Of a stretch of DNA of 7,960 nucleotides, positions 1-6,240 are shown one piece after another. Position 1 is the first letter of the stretch, and each line of letters starts with the position of its first letter. The notes beneath the pieces are model-generated. The model saw nothing but the letters and a program-made list of their open reading frames with translations, was not told where the DNA came from and made no database searches. The translations under genes were made by a program, and so were the position numbers. Source of the stretch: Acidimicrobiia bacterium (GTDB taxonomy: Bacteria > Actinomycetota > Acidimicrobiia > Acidimicrobiales > Ilumatobacteraceae); assembly GCA_030425785.1 (NCBI GenBank), contig JAUHYJ010000154.1:1-7960 (forward strand). Direction: 5' to 3'.

Positions 1-1939
1 CCGGCAGCTCGATCTCGTACGCGACCTGTTCGAGTATCTCGAGCTCGCCGGTGATCGTCGCCGACTCGCCGACGCCCACCTCGATGCGCTCGACCCGTCG
101 AATCGACCCGACGTCGAAACCGCCGTCGTCCAGCCCGCCGTCGTCGAGACCGCCGTCGCCCAACGCGCCGTCGAGCGCTCCGTCGTCCAGGACGTCGCCC
201 CACGCCGGGTCTTCGGCGAACGACAGCATGCCGTCGACCAGCTCCTCGAGGTCGGAGCGCTCGATCCGTTGCAGGCCGGATGTGACGGCGTCCATGACGG
301 TCATGGTCGGCGACACGTACCACGACCCGTCGGTGCGATGCGCGGCGAAGGCGACGCCGCCGAACTCGTCGGGCAGGGCGTCGAGGACGCCTTCGAGCAG
401 GTCGACGAACTCCTCCGTCGCGTCGCTGTCGCCGATCAACGCCTCGAGGCAGCCGGATTCGTCGATGTCCGGTCCGACCAGCACGTAGTCGCGGCACCCG
501 TCGACGGCTTGCAGCGTGAGGCGCCCGGTGAGCGGCTCGCCGTCGACGACACCGTCGAGTGAGATGCGCCGTTCGTCCGGGTCGAACTCGACGGCGAACC
601 GTGCCTCGGTGTCGCCGACCGAGCCGTCGAGCTCGATCCGGCGGGGGCCGATGCCGAGTGTGGCGTCGACCGACTCACCGTCGACGACCCCGGCGACCGT
701 GATCTGGATCCGGTCGGGCGACCACGCGACCTGGACGTCGACCTGCTCGACCGACACGTCGAGGACGAAGTTCCGCAGCACGGCGACGGCGTCGTCGCCG
801 TCGCGTTCGACGTCGAACGCGAGATCCGACAGCTCGATCGTCCCGTCGACGTCACCGAGTGCGTCGTCGAACGCTGCGCGGACGTCGGCAGCGTCGTCGG
901 CGAGCGCTGGCCAGTAGCGGTAGAGCGCCGCCGCTTCGTCCGGGTCGAGCGAGGTGACCATCGCCTCGATGTCGAGGTCGGTGAGCGACTGCAGGAACTG
1001 GGCGACGGCTGCGTCCGGCGACTCGCTGCCACGGGCCGCCGGGACCTCGCCGGCGGCGGGCATCGCGCTGCCGTCCTCGCGTCGGAGGCTCTCGGCGACC
1101 GTGTGCCACATGGACACGTACCAGCGCCCGTCGCGCCGGACGAGGGCGAGCCCGCCGTCGGGCTCGTCGATCGTCGACTCGTCGACGGTGTCGAGCTCGG
1201 ACGGGTCGTCGAAGCGGTCGGTGATCAGGTCGCCGAGCGGGAGCTGCTCGCCGTCGACCGTCGCGGTGGCGGTGCCGGCGACGATCTCGGCGAAGAACAG
1301 ATCGGGGTCGAGTTCGGTCATGCGGTACTCGACACCGGAGAACTCGAGGTCGATCCCCTGGAACCCGGCGAGGTCGACGTCGCCGACCACGCCGAGCCGT
1401 TGGAGCTCAGGCAGGACGTCGTCGATCATCGGCTCGACCAACGTGCGGCGTTCGGCTGGGTCCATCACCTCGGCGAGCGAGATGACGTCCTCGGCGGCGA
1501 GCGCGTCGAGGAGCTGGTCCATGGCCGCCTCGGGCGAGGACGCCCCGGACGTGGCTCGCAGGGCGCCGAACGCCATCCAGCCGGCGCCGACGAGCAGGAC
1601 GACACCGACGATCGAGGCAACTGCCCACGGCCACATCGGTCGCCGACCGGCCGGCTCGCCCGGCGACGGCACGACGCCCATCTCGACCGGAGGGGCGGTC
1701 GGCGGTGCCGTCGACGCAGCCGAGCCCGGTGCGGGCGGGGCGAACATCGACGCGGGTGCCGAGCCGACGGGTGGCGTCGGCAGCGACGAGGCGGGCGGCG
1801 GTGGTGCCGGCAAGGTGGGCGGGGGCGGTTGCACCGGCTGCGCCGAGCGGGGCGGCAGGGTCGGGAGCGTCGGACCGTCCGGCTCGGGCGGGGGTGCCCA
1901 TGCGTGGTCGTCCGAATCCGGCTGATCCTCGTCCGGCAT
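1..1939 (-). CDS. Membrane-anchored protein with proline-rich N-terminus and duplicated extracytoplasmic domain (C-terminus off the left edge)
   Basis: I do not recognise this as a named family. The frame is open from an ATG at 1939 to the left edge, giving 646 residues with no stop. Residues 1-100 are acidic, then very rich in Pro, Ala and Ser. Residues 102-127 form one transmembrane helix preceded by Arg-Arg, so the N-terminus is probably cytoplasmic and the rest outside. Two related segments follow. Each opens with an SP(E/D)AA..Q.L..L..D motif (135-162 and 307-334) and ends in a G.W or GRW-YVS motif (262-285 and about 527-556). An Asp/Gly-rich repeat lies near 586-609, followed by the start of a beta-rich segment (VGVGESATITGELEI). 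The ATG lies 7 nt after a TAGAGT hexamer with no Shine-Dalgarno sequence, which supports leaderless initiation. The duplicated segments may be NTF2-like or lipoprotein-type domains, but that is a guess. The reading frame is certain; the function is unknown. Confidence 0.85.
   Translation of the reverse strand, partial: MPDEDQPDSDDHAWAPPPEPDGPTLPTLPPRSAQPVQPPPPTLPAPPPPASSLPTPPVGSAPASMFAPPAPGSAASTAPPTAPPVEMGVVPSPGEPAGRRPMWPWAVASIVGVVLLVGAGWMAFGALRATSGASSPEAAMDQLLDALAAEDVISLAEVMDPAERRTLVEPMIDDVLPELQRLGVVGDVDLAGFQGIDLEFSGVEYRMTELDPDLFFAEIVAGTATATVDGEQLPLGDLITDRFDDPSELDTVDESTIDEPDGGLALVRRDGRWYVSMWHTVAESLRREDGSAMPAAGEVPAARGSESPDAAVAQFLQSLTDLDIEAMVTSLDPDEAAALYRYWPALADDAADVRAAFDDALGDVDGTIELSDLAFDVERDGDDAVAVLRNFVLDVSVEQVDVQVAWSPDRIQITVAGVVDGESVDATLGIGPRRIELDGSVGDTEARFAVEFDPDERRISLDGVVDGEPLTGRLTLQAVDGCRDYVLVGPDIDESGCLEALIGDSDATEEFVDLLEGVLDALPDEFGGVAFAAHRTDGSWYVSPTMTVMDAVTSGLQRIERSDLEELVDGMLSFAEDPAWGDVLDDGALDGALGDGGLDDGGLDDGGFDVGSIRRVERIEVGVGESATITGELEILEQVAYEIELP
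117..160 (-). repeat. Short in-frame tandem repeat, 15-bp period, encoding Leu/Phe-Asp-Asp-Gly-Gly
   Basis: On the plus strand the word cgccgtcgtc begins at 121 and again at 136, and a third, diverging copy (cgccgtcgcc) begins at 151. The period is therefore 15 bp, or five codons. On the coding strand this gives successive (L/F)DDGG units within the left-edge protein, near residues 594-608. Looser Asp/Gly-rich sequence continues on the N-terminal side. It looks like slippage-type expansion of an acidic glycine linker. A calcium-binding role is possible but unsupported. Confidence 0.7.
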
Positions 1940-1946
1940 CCGGCCG

Positions 1947-1952
1947 ACTCTA
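1947..1952 (-). promoter_or_regulatory. Putative -10 box (TAGAGT) of a leaderless promoter for the left-edge gene
   Basis: On the minus strand TAGAGT ends 7 nt before the ATG at 1939, which puts the expected transcription start at or next to the start codon. It lies in the 36-nt gap after the preceding gene. A GTGACC word at 1974-1979 is 21 nt upstream, which is longer than the usual 17-19 nt for a -35 box, so the -35 assignment is weak. Confidence 0.5.
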
Positions 1953-1975
1953 GATCGTCGGTGTCGCGTGGCGGG

Positions 1976-2407
1976 TCACCTGTCGACGACCATCGAGACG
2001 ATGCCGGTCGACACGGCCACGATGGCGCACGAGACCGCGACCACCGCCCCCCAGGCGAGCAGACCGGGCCGGGTGAGCGCCAGCAAGCAGGCGATGCCGA
2101 CGACCAGCGAGCACGATCCCGCCACCAGGCCGCCGGCGAGCCGCGCCCGGCGGGCCGCGGCGGCGAACAGGGCCAGGGCGACCGACACCGGCACGACCGT
2201 CCACGCTGCGACGACGAGCGCGCGGGTGCGACCTTCGATCACGTCGAGCGCCCCCGCCGCCGCGATCACCTCCAGCGTCGAACGCGGCGGCCCACCGACG
2301 TGGAACCACGGCAGCAGCAGCGAGCACGCGGTCGCGACGCCGGCGACCAGACATGACACCGTCGCCTTGGCACGCACGGCGCGCACGTTATCCAGTCGGT
2401 CGGCCAT
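1976..2407 (-). CDS. Small four-helix membrane protein, hypothetical
   Basis: The product is 143 residues, of unknown function. It has four predicted transmembrane segments, at about residues 14-34, 62-84, 89-111 and 116-140. A short basic N-terminus (RAVRAK) suggests the N-terminus is cytoplasmic. The first helix ends in LLPWFHVGG, followed by an outside loop to about residue 60. Helices 2 and 3 are joined by a basic turn (RRAR), which fits the positive-inside rule. There are no catalytic motifs. I chose the ATG at 2407 because GGAGG lies just upstream and the gene begins 11 nt after the transporter stop. A longer in-frame extension to 2959 exists but would overlap the transporter in another frame, and it reads as an Arg-rich shadow. 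It probably belongs to the same operon as the transporter. A transporter accessory role is possible from position only. Confidence 0.8.
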   Translation of the reverse strand: MADRLDNVRAVRAKATVSCLVAGVATACSLLLPWFHVGGPPRSTLEVIAAAGALDVIEGRTRALVVAAWTVVPVSVALALFAAAARRARLAGGLVAGSCSLVVGIACLLALTRPGLLAWGAVVAVSCAIVAVSTGIVSMVVDR

Positions 2408-2410
2408 CGG

Positions 2411-2415
2411 CCTCC
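2411..2415 (-). promoter_or_regulatory. Ribosome binding site (GGAGG) that fixes the start of the four-helix membrane protein
   Basis: On the minus strand GGAGG sits between the transporter stop (2419-2421) and the ATG at 2407, with only 3 nt between the motif and the ATG. This is closer than usual. The strength of the match and the lack of any other ATG nearby still favour this start. It contrasts with the leaderless genes in the window, which lack such a motif. Confidence 0.6.
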
Positions 2416-2418
2416 GGG

Positions 2419-3159
2419 TCAGGTCAGCTCGCTGACGAGCAGCACGATCGCCGAGGCGGCACACACCGAGAGGACCCCGTACCGGACGCGCTCTGGTGCG
2501 AGGCGGGCGATCATGTGCTTGCCGATCCAGAGCCCGGCGAACACGGCCGCCACCAGGGCGACGGCGAGCCGCACCTCGCGAGCGCCGATGACGCCGGCGA
2601 TCGTCAGGCTCGGAATGCTGAACGCGACGATGCTGATCGAGTTGAACGTCGCCAGGCTTGCCCGCAGCACGCTCGGGCCGCTGTGCTGGTAGGTGATCGC
2701 CATGGGTGGGCCTCCGATGCCGGCGACCGTGCCCGACAGGCCGGAGGCGGCACCGGCGACGAGTTGGTTGCGCGGTGTCGGTGAGACCCTGAGGCGCGTC
2801 AGCGTGGCGATCACGGCGAACAGCACGGCTGCCGCGACCACGATCGAGGTCGCCTGACGTCCGCCCGTCGCGACGAGCCAGGCGCCGGCGATCGTGCCGA
2901 CCAATCGGGTCGGCACCGCGCGCAGGATGCCCCAGTCGATGTGGTCGCGTTCGCGCCACGCGATCCCGAGGGTGAGCGGCAGGTTCACCATCACGATGGC
3001 GCCGGGGATGAACGCGTCGTCCAACAGGCTCAGCGTGGGGGCCGCCATCAGGCCGAGCCCGACCCCGATCGACGCCTGCGTCGCGGAGCCGACGAACACG
3101 ATGGCGAGGGCGACCGCCATCATCCAGAGTTCGACGCCGGCGTAGCTCGCTGCGAGCAC
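2419..3159 (-). CDS. TSUP-family transporter (sulfite exporter TauE/SafE-like)
   Basis: This is an integral membrane protein of the TSUP (TauE/SafE) family, whose studied members move sulfite, sulfoacetate or other small organic or sulfur anions. The substrate here cannot be read. The two-fold family signature is visible: an N-terminal QASIGVGLGLMAAP motif (residues 28-41) in a helix, and the second-half counterpart SGLSGTVAGIGGPPMAITYQ. I count seven to eight hydrophobic segments across 246 residues, the normal family size. I chose the GTG at 3159, 5 nt after the hrpB stop; GAAGGA lies 12 nt upstream of it. An ATG at 3123 (234 residues) is the main alternative and would still keep the first helix. 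The open frame continues upstream to 3636, but that part overlaps the hrpB C-terminus and is Arg/Pro-rich, so it is a shadow. The gene is probably cotranscribed with hrpB. Confidence 0.88.
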   Translation of the reverse strand: MLAASYAGVELWMMAVALAIVFVGSATQASIGVGLGLMAAPTLSLLDDAFIPGAIVMVNLPLTLGIAWRERDHIDWGILRAVPTRLVGTIAGAWLVATGGRQATSIVVAAAVLFAVIATLTRLRVSPTPRNQLVAGAASGLSGTVAGIGGPPMAITYQHSGPSVLRASLATFNSISIVAFSIPSLTIAGVIGAREVRLAVALVAAVFAGLWIGKHMIARLAPERVRYGVLSVCAASAIVLLVSELT

Positions 3160-3164
3160 GGCGA

Positions 3165-5636
3165 TCAGCGGTCCTTCAGGCGTTTCGGCGCGGCGGTGGC
3201 GGGGTCGTCGGGCCACCGGTGCTTCGGGTAGCGCCCGGCGAGATCCTTGCGCACGTCGACCCACGAGCCGGCCCAGAAGCCGGGCAGATCGGCCGTCACC
3301 TGGATCGGCCGGTCCGCGGGCGACAACAGCGACAGCACGATCGGGCGCCCACCGGCGGTCGGGTGCTCGGTCGTGCCGAACAGGTCCTGGACGCGCACGT
3401 TCGCCGCCGGCTCGTCGCCGGTGTAGTCGATCGGCACACTGCGCCCGGTCGGCAGAGCGAGTCGCTCGGGGGCCAGGCGGTCGAGCTCGGCGCCCTCCGG
3501 CCACGGCAGCTGGGAACGCAGCACCATCGCGAGGTCGACCGACTCGAGGTCGGCGCGGCCGACGGCACCGGGCAGGTAGGGCGCCAGCCACTCGTCGGCG
3601 GTGTCGGCGAGGTGCTCCGCACTCCAGTCCGGCCACGGCTCGCCGAGGTTGCGATGCAGGAACTCGACCCGTCGTCGCAGGGAGAGCGACGGGCCCGACC
3701 AGCCGAGCACGGCCAGGCCCGTCGCGCGTACCCGTTCCATCAGCGCGGTGGTCGTCGCCTCGCTCGGGGCGGGGCGCCGGGTCGTCTCCCCGAGCTGCAT
3801 GCCACCGAGTCGTCGCTCGACCCGCTCGACCAGGTCGTCGCGGTCGGCGTCCCAGACGAGGGTCACGCGCTCGTCGACCTCGTCGCCGAAGGCCAGTGCC
3901 ACCTCGTCGGCGTCGAGACCGGCCGCGAGTCTGATGCGAGCGCGGGAGCGCTTCCCGTCGAGGTCGGCGGCGACGACGAACTCCTCGTGCGCCAGGGGGT
4001 CGTCGTCGGGCAGCCAGGCACCCGATCCGGTGCGGAGCTGGAACTGGCCGGGACGCCGACGGCGAGCGAGCCGGTCGGGGAAGGCGTGCAGGAGCGCCAT
4101 CCCGGCACGATCGGGATCGATCAGGTCACCGTCGAATTCGATCCGCAGCCGACGGGCGAGGTCCGCGGCTCGACGGCGGACCTGGTCGACGGCGCGACGA
4201 TCGGCCTGGTCGTGTCCACCACGACCGGCGACGAGGCGCAACCGGACGCCGAGATCGCTCGGCCGGTCGTCGGGCCGTCCCCGCAACACGTCGCGCTCGT
4301 CGACCAGCACGGCCAGCGCGCACCCGAGCGCCGAGCGTTCGCTGACCAGCATGCGTGCGAGTCGCGGATGGACCGGCAGGCCCAGCATGGTGCGGCCGAC
4401 GTCGGTGAGGCGCCCGTCGTCGTCGATGGCATCGAGCTCGTCGAGCAGTTCACGGGCCGTCCGCATCGCCTTGGCCGGCGGCTCGGTCAACCAGTGCAGT
4501 TCGTCGACAGGGGTGCCCCAGGCCGCCAGTTCGAGCGCGAGGCCGGCCAGGTCGACCTCGGTGATCTCCGGCGCCCGGTGACGAGGGCGGCTGCCGTGCT
4601 CGACCTTGCTCCAGAGGCGGTAGCAGGCGCCGGGCTCGACCCGCCCGGCGCGTCCGGCCCGCTGGTCGGCCGAGGCACGGCTGGTCGAGATGGTCGTGAG
4701 TCGGCTCATGCCGGTGCCGACGTCGAATCGGGGCGCACGGGCGAGCCCGGAGTCGACGACGATGCGGACCCCGTCGACCGTCAGCGACGTCTCCGCGATG
4801 TCGGTCGACAGCACGACGCGCCGCCGGCCCGGGGGCGACGGCATCAGCGCGGCGTCCTGCTCGGCGAGCGACAGTGCGCCGGCGAGCGGGTGGACGTCGA
4901 CGTCCGGACCGACCGACCCCTCGAGCAGCGCCTGGGTCCGCAGGATCTCGCCGATGCCGGGTAGGAACACGAGCACGTCGCCCGGCTCGTCGCGCAGCGC
5001 CTGCTGCACCGTCCGGGCGGTCGCCTGCTCGACGCGCTCCTTGCGGTCGCGTGGCGCCCAGCGCAGATCGACCGGGTGCATCCGGCCATCGCTCTCGACG
5101 AGCGGGGCGCCGCCGAGCGCCTGAACCAGCGCGTCGGTGTCGGGCGTCGCCGACATCGCCAGGATCCGCAGATCGGGCCGGAGGTTGGCGCGGGCATCGA
5201 GTGCGAAGGCGAGACCGATGTCGGTCGGCAGGTTCCGCTCGTGGACCTCGTCGAACACGACCAGTCCGACGCCGGGCAGCTCGGGGTCGGACTGGAGGCG
5301 GCGGGTGAGGATGCCCTCGGTGACGACCTCGACGCGCGTCGCCGGGCCGAGGTGGCGCTCGTCGCGGGTCTGGTACCCGACGGTGTCGCCGACCGACTCG
5401 CCGAGCAGGTGGGCCATCCGCCGGGCCGCAGCACGGGTGGCGAGTCGGCGCGGCTCGAGCACGACGATCTTCCGGTCGGCGAGCCAGGGCTCGTCGAGCA
5501 GGGCGAGCGGCACCAGCGTGGTCTTGCCCGCACCGGGTGGGGCGACGAGGACGGCCGTGCCGCTGCTCGCGAGTGCGCTGCGAAGTGCCGGGAAGGTCTC
5601 GGCGACCGGGAGGTCGGGGAGTGGCCGGTCGGCCAC
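3165..5636 (-). CDS. hrpB: ATP-dependent RNA helicase HrpB
   Basis: This is a DEAH-type superfamily 2 helicase of the HrpB group, a cytoplasmic ATPase expected to act on RNA; its cellular role is poorly defined. All helicase motifs are intact: Walker A APPGAGKTT (32-40), EPRRLATRAA (61-70), VTEG (105-108), DEVH (129-132), SAT (162-164), FLPG (224-227), STDIAETSLTVDGV (277-290) and QRAGRAGR (325-332). The middle carries the HrpB-type GLPVHPRLARML segment. The C-terminus has the HrpB-specific signature: LPTGR, DYTGDEPAA, VQDLFG, LLSPADRPIQVTADL and GRYPKHRWPDDP. At 823 residues the length matches the family. The start is the GTG at 5636, 2 nt after the stop of the thioredoxin-fold gene and without a clear Shine-Dalgarno sequence, so translational coupling is likely. 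The next Met is residue 74, beyond the Walker A motif, which excludes later ATG starts. Confidence 0.97.
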   Translation of the reverse strand: MADRPLPDLPVAETFPALRSALASSGTAVLVAPPGAGKTTLVPLALLDEPWLADRKIVVLEPRRLATRAAARRMAHLLGESVGDTVGYQTRDERHLGPATRVEVVTEGILTRRLQSDPELPGVGLVVFDEVHERNLPTDIGLAFALDARANLRPDLRILAMSATPDTDALVQALGGAPLVESDGRMHPVDLRWAPRDRKERVEQATARTVQQALRDEPGDVLVFLPGIGEILRTQALLEGSVGPDVDVHPLAGALSLAEQDAALMPSPPGRRRVVLSTDIAETSLTVDGVRIVVDSGLARAPRFDVGTGMSRLTTISTSRASADQRAGRAGRVEPGACYRLWSKVEHGSRPRHRAPEITEVDLAGLALELAAWGTPVDELHWLTEPPAKAMRTARELLDELDAIDDDGRLTDVGRTMLGLPVHPRLARMLVSERSALGCALAVLVDERDVLRGRPDDRPSDLGVRLRLVAGRGGHDQADRRAVDQVRRRAADLARRLRIEFDGDLIDPDRAGMALLHAFPDRLARRRRPGQFQLRTGSGAWLPDDDPLAHEEFVVAADLDGKRSRARIRLAAGLDADEVALAFGDEVDERVTLVWDADRDDLVERVERRLGGMQLGETTRRPAPSEATTTALMERVRATGLAVLGWSGPSLSLRRRVEFLHRNLGEPWPDWSAEHLADTADEWLAPYLPGAVGRADLESVDLAMVLRSQLPWPEGAELDRLAPERLALPTGRSVPIDYTGDEPAANVRVQDLFGTTEHPTAGGRPIVLSLLSPADRPIQVTADLPGFWAGSWVDVRKDLAGRYPKHRWPDDPATAAPKRLKDR
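3172..3177 (-). promoter_or_regulatory. Possible Shine-Dalgarno (GAAGGA) inside the hrpB 3' end
   Basis: On the minus strand GAAGGA lies within the last codons of hrpB. It is 12 nt before the GTG at 3159 and 3 nt before a CTG codon at 3168. Neither spacing is ideal, so it supports translation starting in this area but does not decide between GTG, the rare CTG, or reinitiation after the helicase stop. Confidence 0.35.
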
Positions 5637-5638
5637 CG

Positions 5639-6127
5639 TCAGCCGGCCGCTGGCGAACCGGCGAACGGCACCGGGTCGCCGGGCGCCGGGATGTCCGGGG
5701 CGCGCCAGTGGGTGGTCGTGGCGATCGCCTCGGCGACCTCGTCCCAGGCGTCGGGGTCCCAGCCATCGGCCATCGCGACGGCCTCGCCGTCGACGCGGAT
5801 GAACACGAACGCCGGCAGGGTCTCGACGCCGAGCGCCGTGACGACACTGCGGTCGGGGTCAGAGAACACGAGGAACCGGTCGGTGAGCGGGCCGAGGAAC
5901 CGGCGCGCATCGTCGTCGCCGGCGGTGACGATGAAGTTGACGCGGGCGTGGGAACCGCGGAAGCCCTCGAGGATCCGGACCGCGGTCTTGAGCACCCACG
6001 AGCTCTCGTTGGTGTACGGGTCGAGCACGACGCTCGCGAGATGGAACGTCGTGAGCCAGTCGGCGAGGTCGCGCGCCTCGCCGCCGAGCGGCTGCAGCTG
6101 GAGATCGTCGGGCAGTTTGGTCGCCAC
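5639..6127 (-). CDS. Thioredoxin-fold protein lacking all cysteines
   Basis: The product is 162 residues and probably cytoplasmic, with no signal peptide or membrane segment. Its pattern fits a thioredoxin fold. A strand (ASVVLDPYT, 31-39) runs into a loop and helix (NESSWVLKTAVRILEGF) where the CxxC pair would normally sit. Then comes a second strand (RVNFIVTAG), the segment DRSVVTALGVETLPAFVFIR (about 92-111) with the LP that marks the cis-proline (105), and a C-terminal amphipathic helix (DPDAWDEVAEAIA). There is no cysteine anywhere, so it cannot be a thiol-disulfide reductase; a binding or structural role is more likely. The start is the GTG at 6127. TAGGAT lies 8 nt upstream, and its AGGA portion could alternatively act as a ribosome binding site. 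The frame stays open upstream to 6706, but that part opposes the eIF2B-like gene. It is the first gene of the hrpB transcription unit. Confidence 0.85.
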   Translation of the reverse strand: MATKLPDDLQLQPLGGEARDLADWLTTFHLASVVLDPYTNESSWVLKTAVRILEGFRGSHARVNFIVTAGDDDARRFLGPLTDRFLVFSDPDRSVVTALGVETLPAFVFIRVDGEAVAMADGWDPDAWDEVAEAIATTTHWRAPDIPAPGDPVPFAGSPAAG

Positions 6128-6135
6128 GGCGTGCG

Positions 6136-6141
6136 ATCCTA
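6136..6141 (-). promoter_or_regulatory. Putative -10 box (TAGGAT) of the hrpB transcription unit
   Basis: On the minus strand TAGGAT ends 8 nt before the GTG at 6127, placing the expected transcript start at the start codon. A TTGGGC word lies 19 nt further upstream and could be the -35 element. The AGGA inside the hexamer could instead serve as a Shine-Dalgarno sequence, so a leadered transcript starting further upstream is not excluded. Confidence 0.5.
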
Positions 6142-6228
6142 CCGACCGCTGCCGAGGTCGGCCCAACCAATCGGTCGTCGCACGTCGATCCGGCGAGTGG
6201 CGTGACCGCACCCGGTGCCACCGCGGCG

Positions 6229-6234
6229 TAGCGT
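6229..6234 (+). promoter_or_regulatory. Putative -10 box (TAGCGT) of the eIF2B-like gene
   Basis: TAGCGT ends 6 nt before the GTG at 6241. There is no purine-rich Shine-Dalgarno sequence, which fits leaderless initiation. GTGACC at 6202-6207 is 21 nt upstream, the same word and spacing as in front of the left-edge gene, but this is longer than normal for a -35 box. Confidence 0.5.
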
Positions 6235-6240
6235 GGTGGT

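Larger units (their letters stand above)
6128..6240. promoter_or_regulatory. Divergent intergenic promoter region
   Basis: These 113 bases separate the divergent starts at 6127 (minus) and 6241 (plus). They hold one TANNNT hexamer for each direction, next to each start codon. A short inverted repeat (cgacc / ggtcg, arms near 6143 and 6156) and CCACC / GGTGG arms flanking the plus-strand -10 box (about 6219 and 6235) are visible. Both are short enough to be chance in DNA this GC-rich. Confidence 0.6.

Noticed and set aside
1407..1901. 164-codon minus-strand frame inside the left-edge gene
   Set aside because: It is an out-of-frame reading of the proline-rich region and lacks the membrane helix. 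The frame starting at 1939 continues to the edge and gives repeated domain motifs.
1103..2356. 417-codon plus-strand open frame (and 954-1925, same strand)
   Set aside because: Both are antisense to the left-edge membrane protein and the four-helix protein, whose hydrophobic and proline-rich patterns are coherent. The antisense products are Arg/Gly or Ser low-complexity.
3219..4964. Long open frame of 581 codons on the plus strand opposite hrpB
   Set aside because: It is antisense to a helicase with all motifs intact. Its composition (Arg, Gly, Val, Asp, Gln rich, no domain pattern) is what GC-rich codon bias gives on the opposite strand.
4450..5910. 486-codon minus-strand frame overlapping hrpB and the thioredoxin-fold gene
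   Set aside because: It is a shifted frame of both genes and is dominated by Arg, Pro and Ser. The in-frame helicase explains the conservation.
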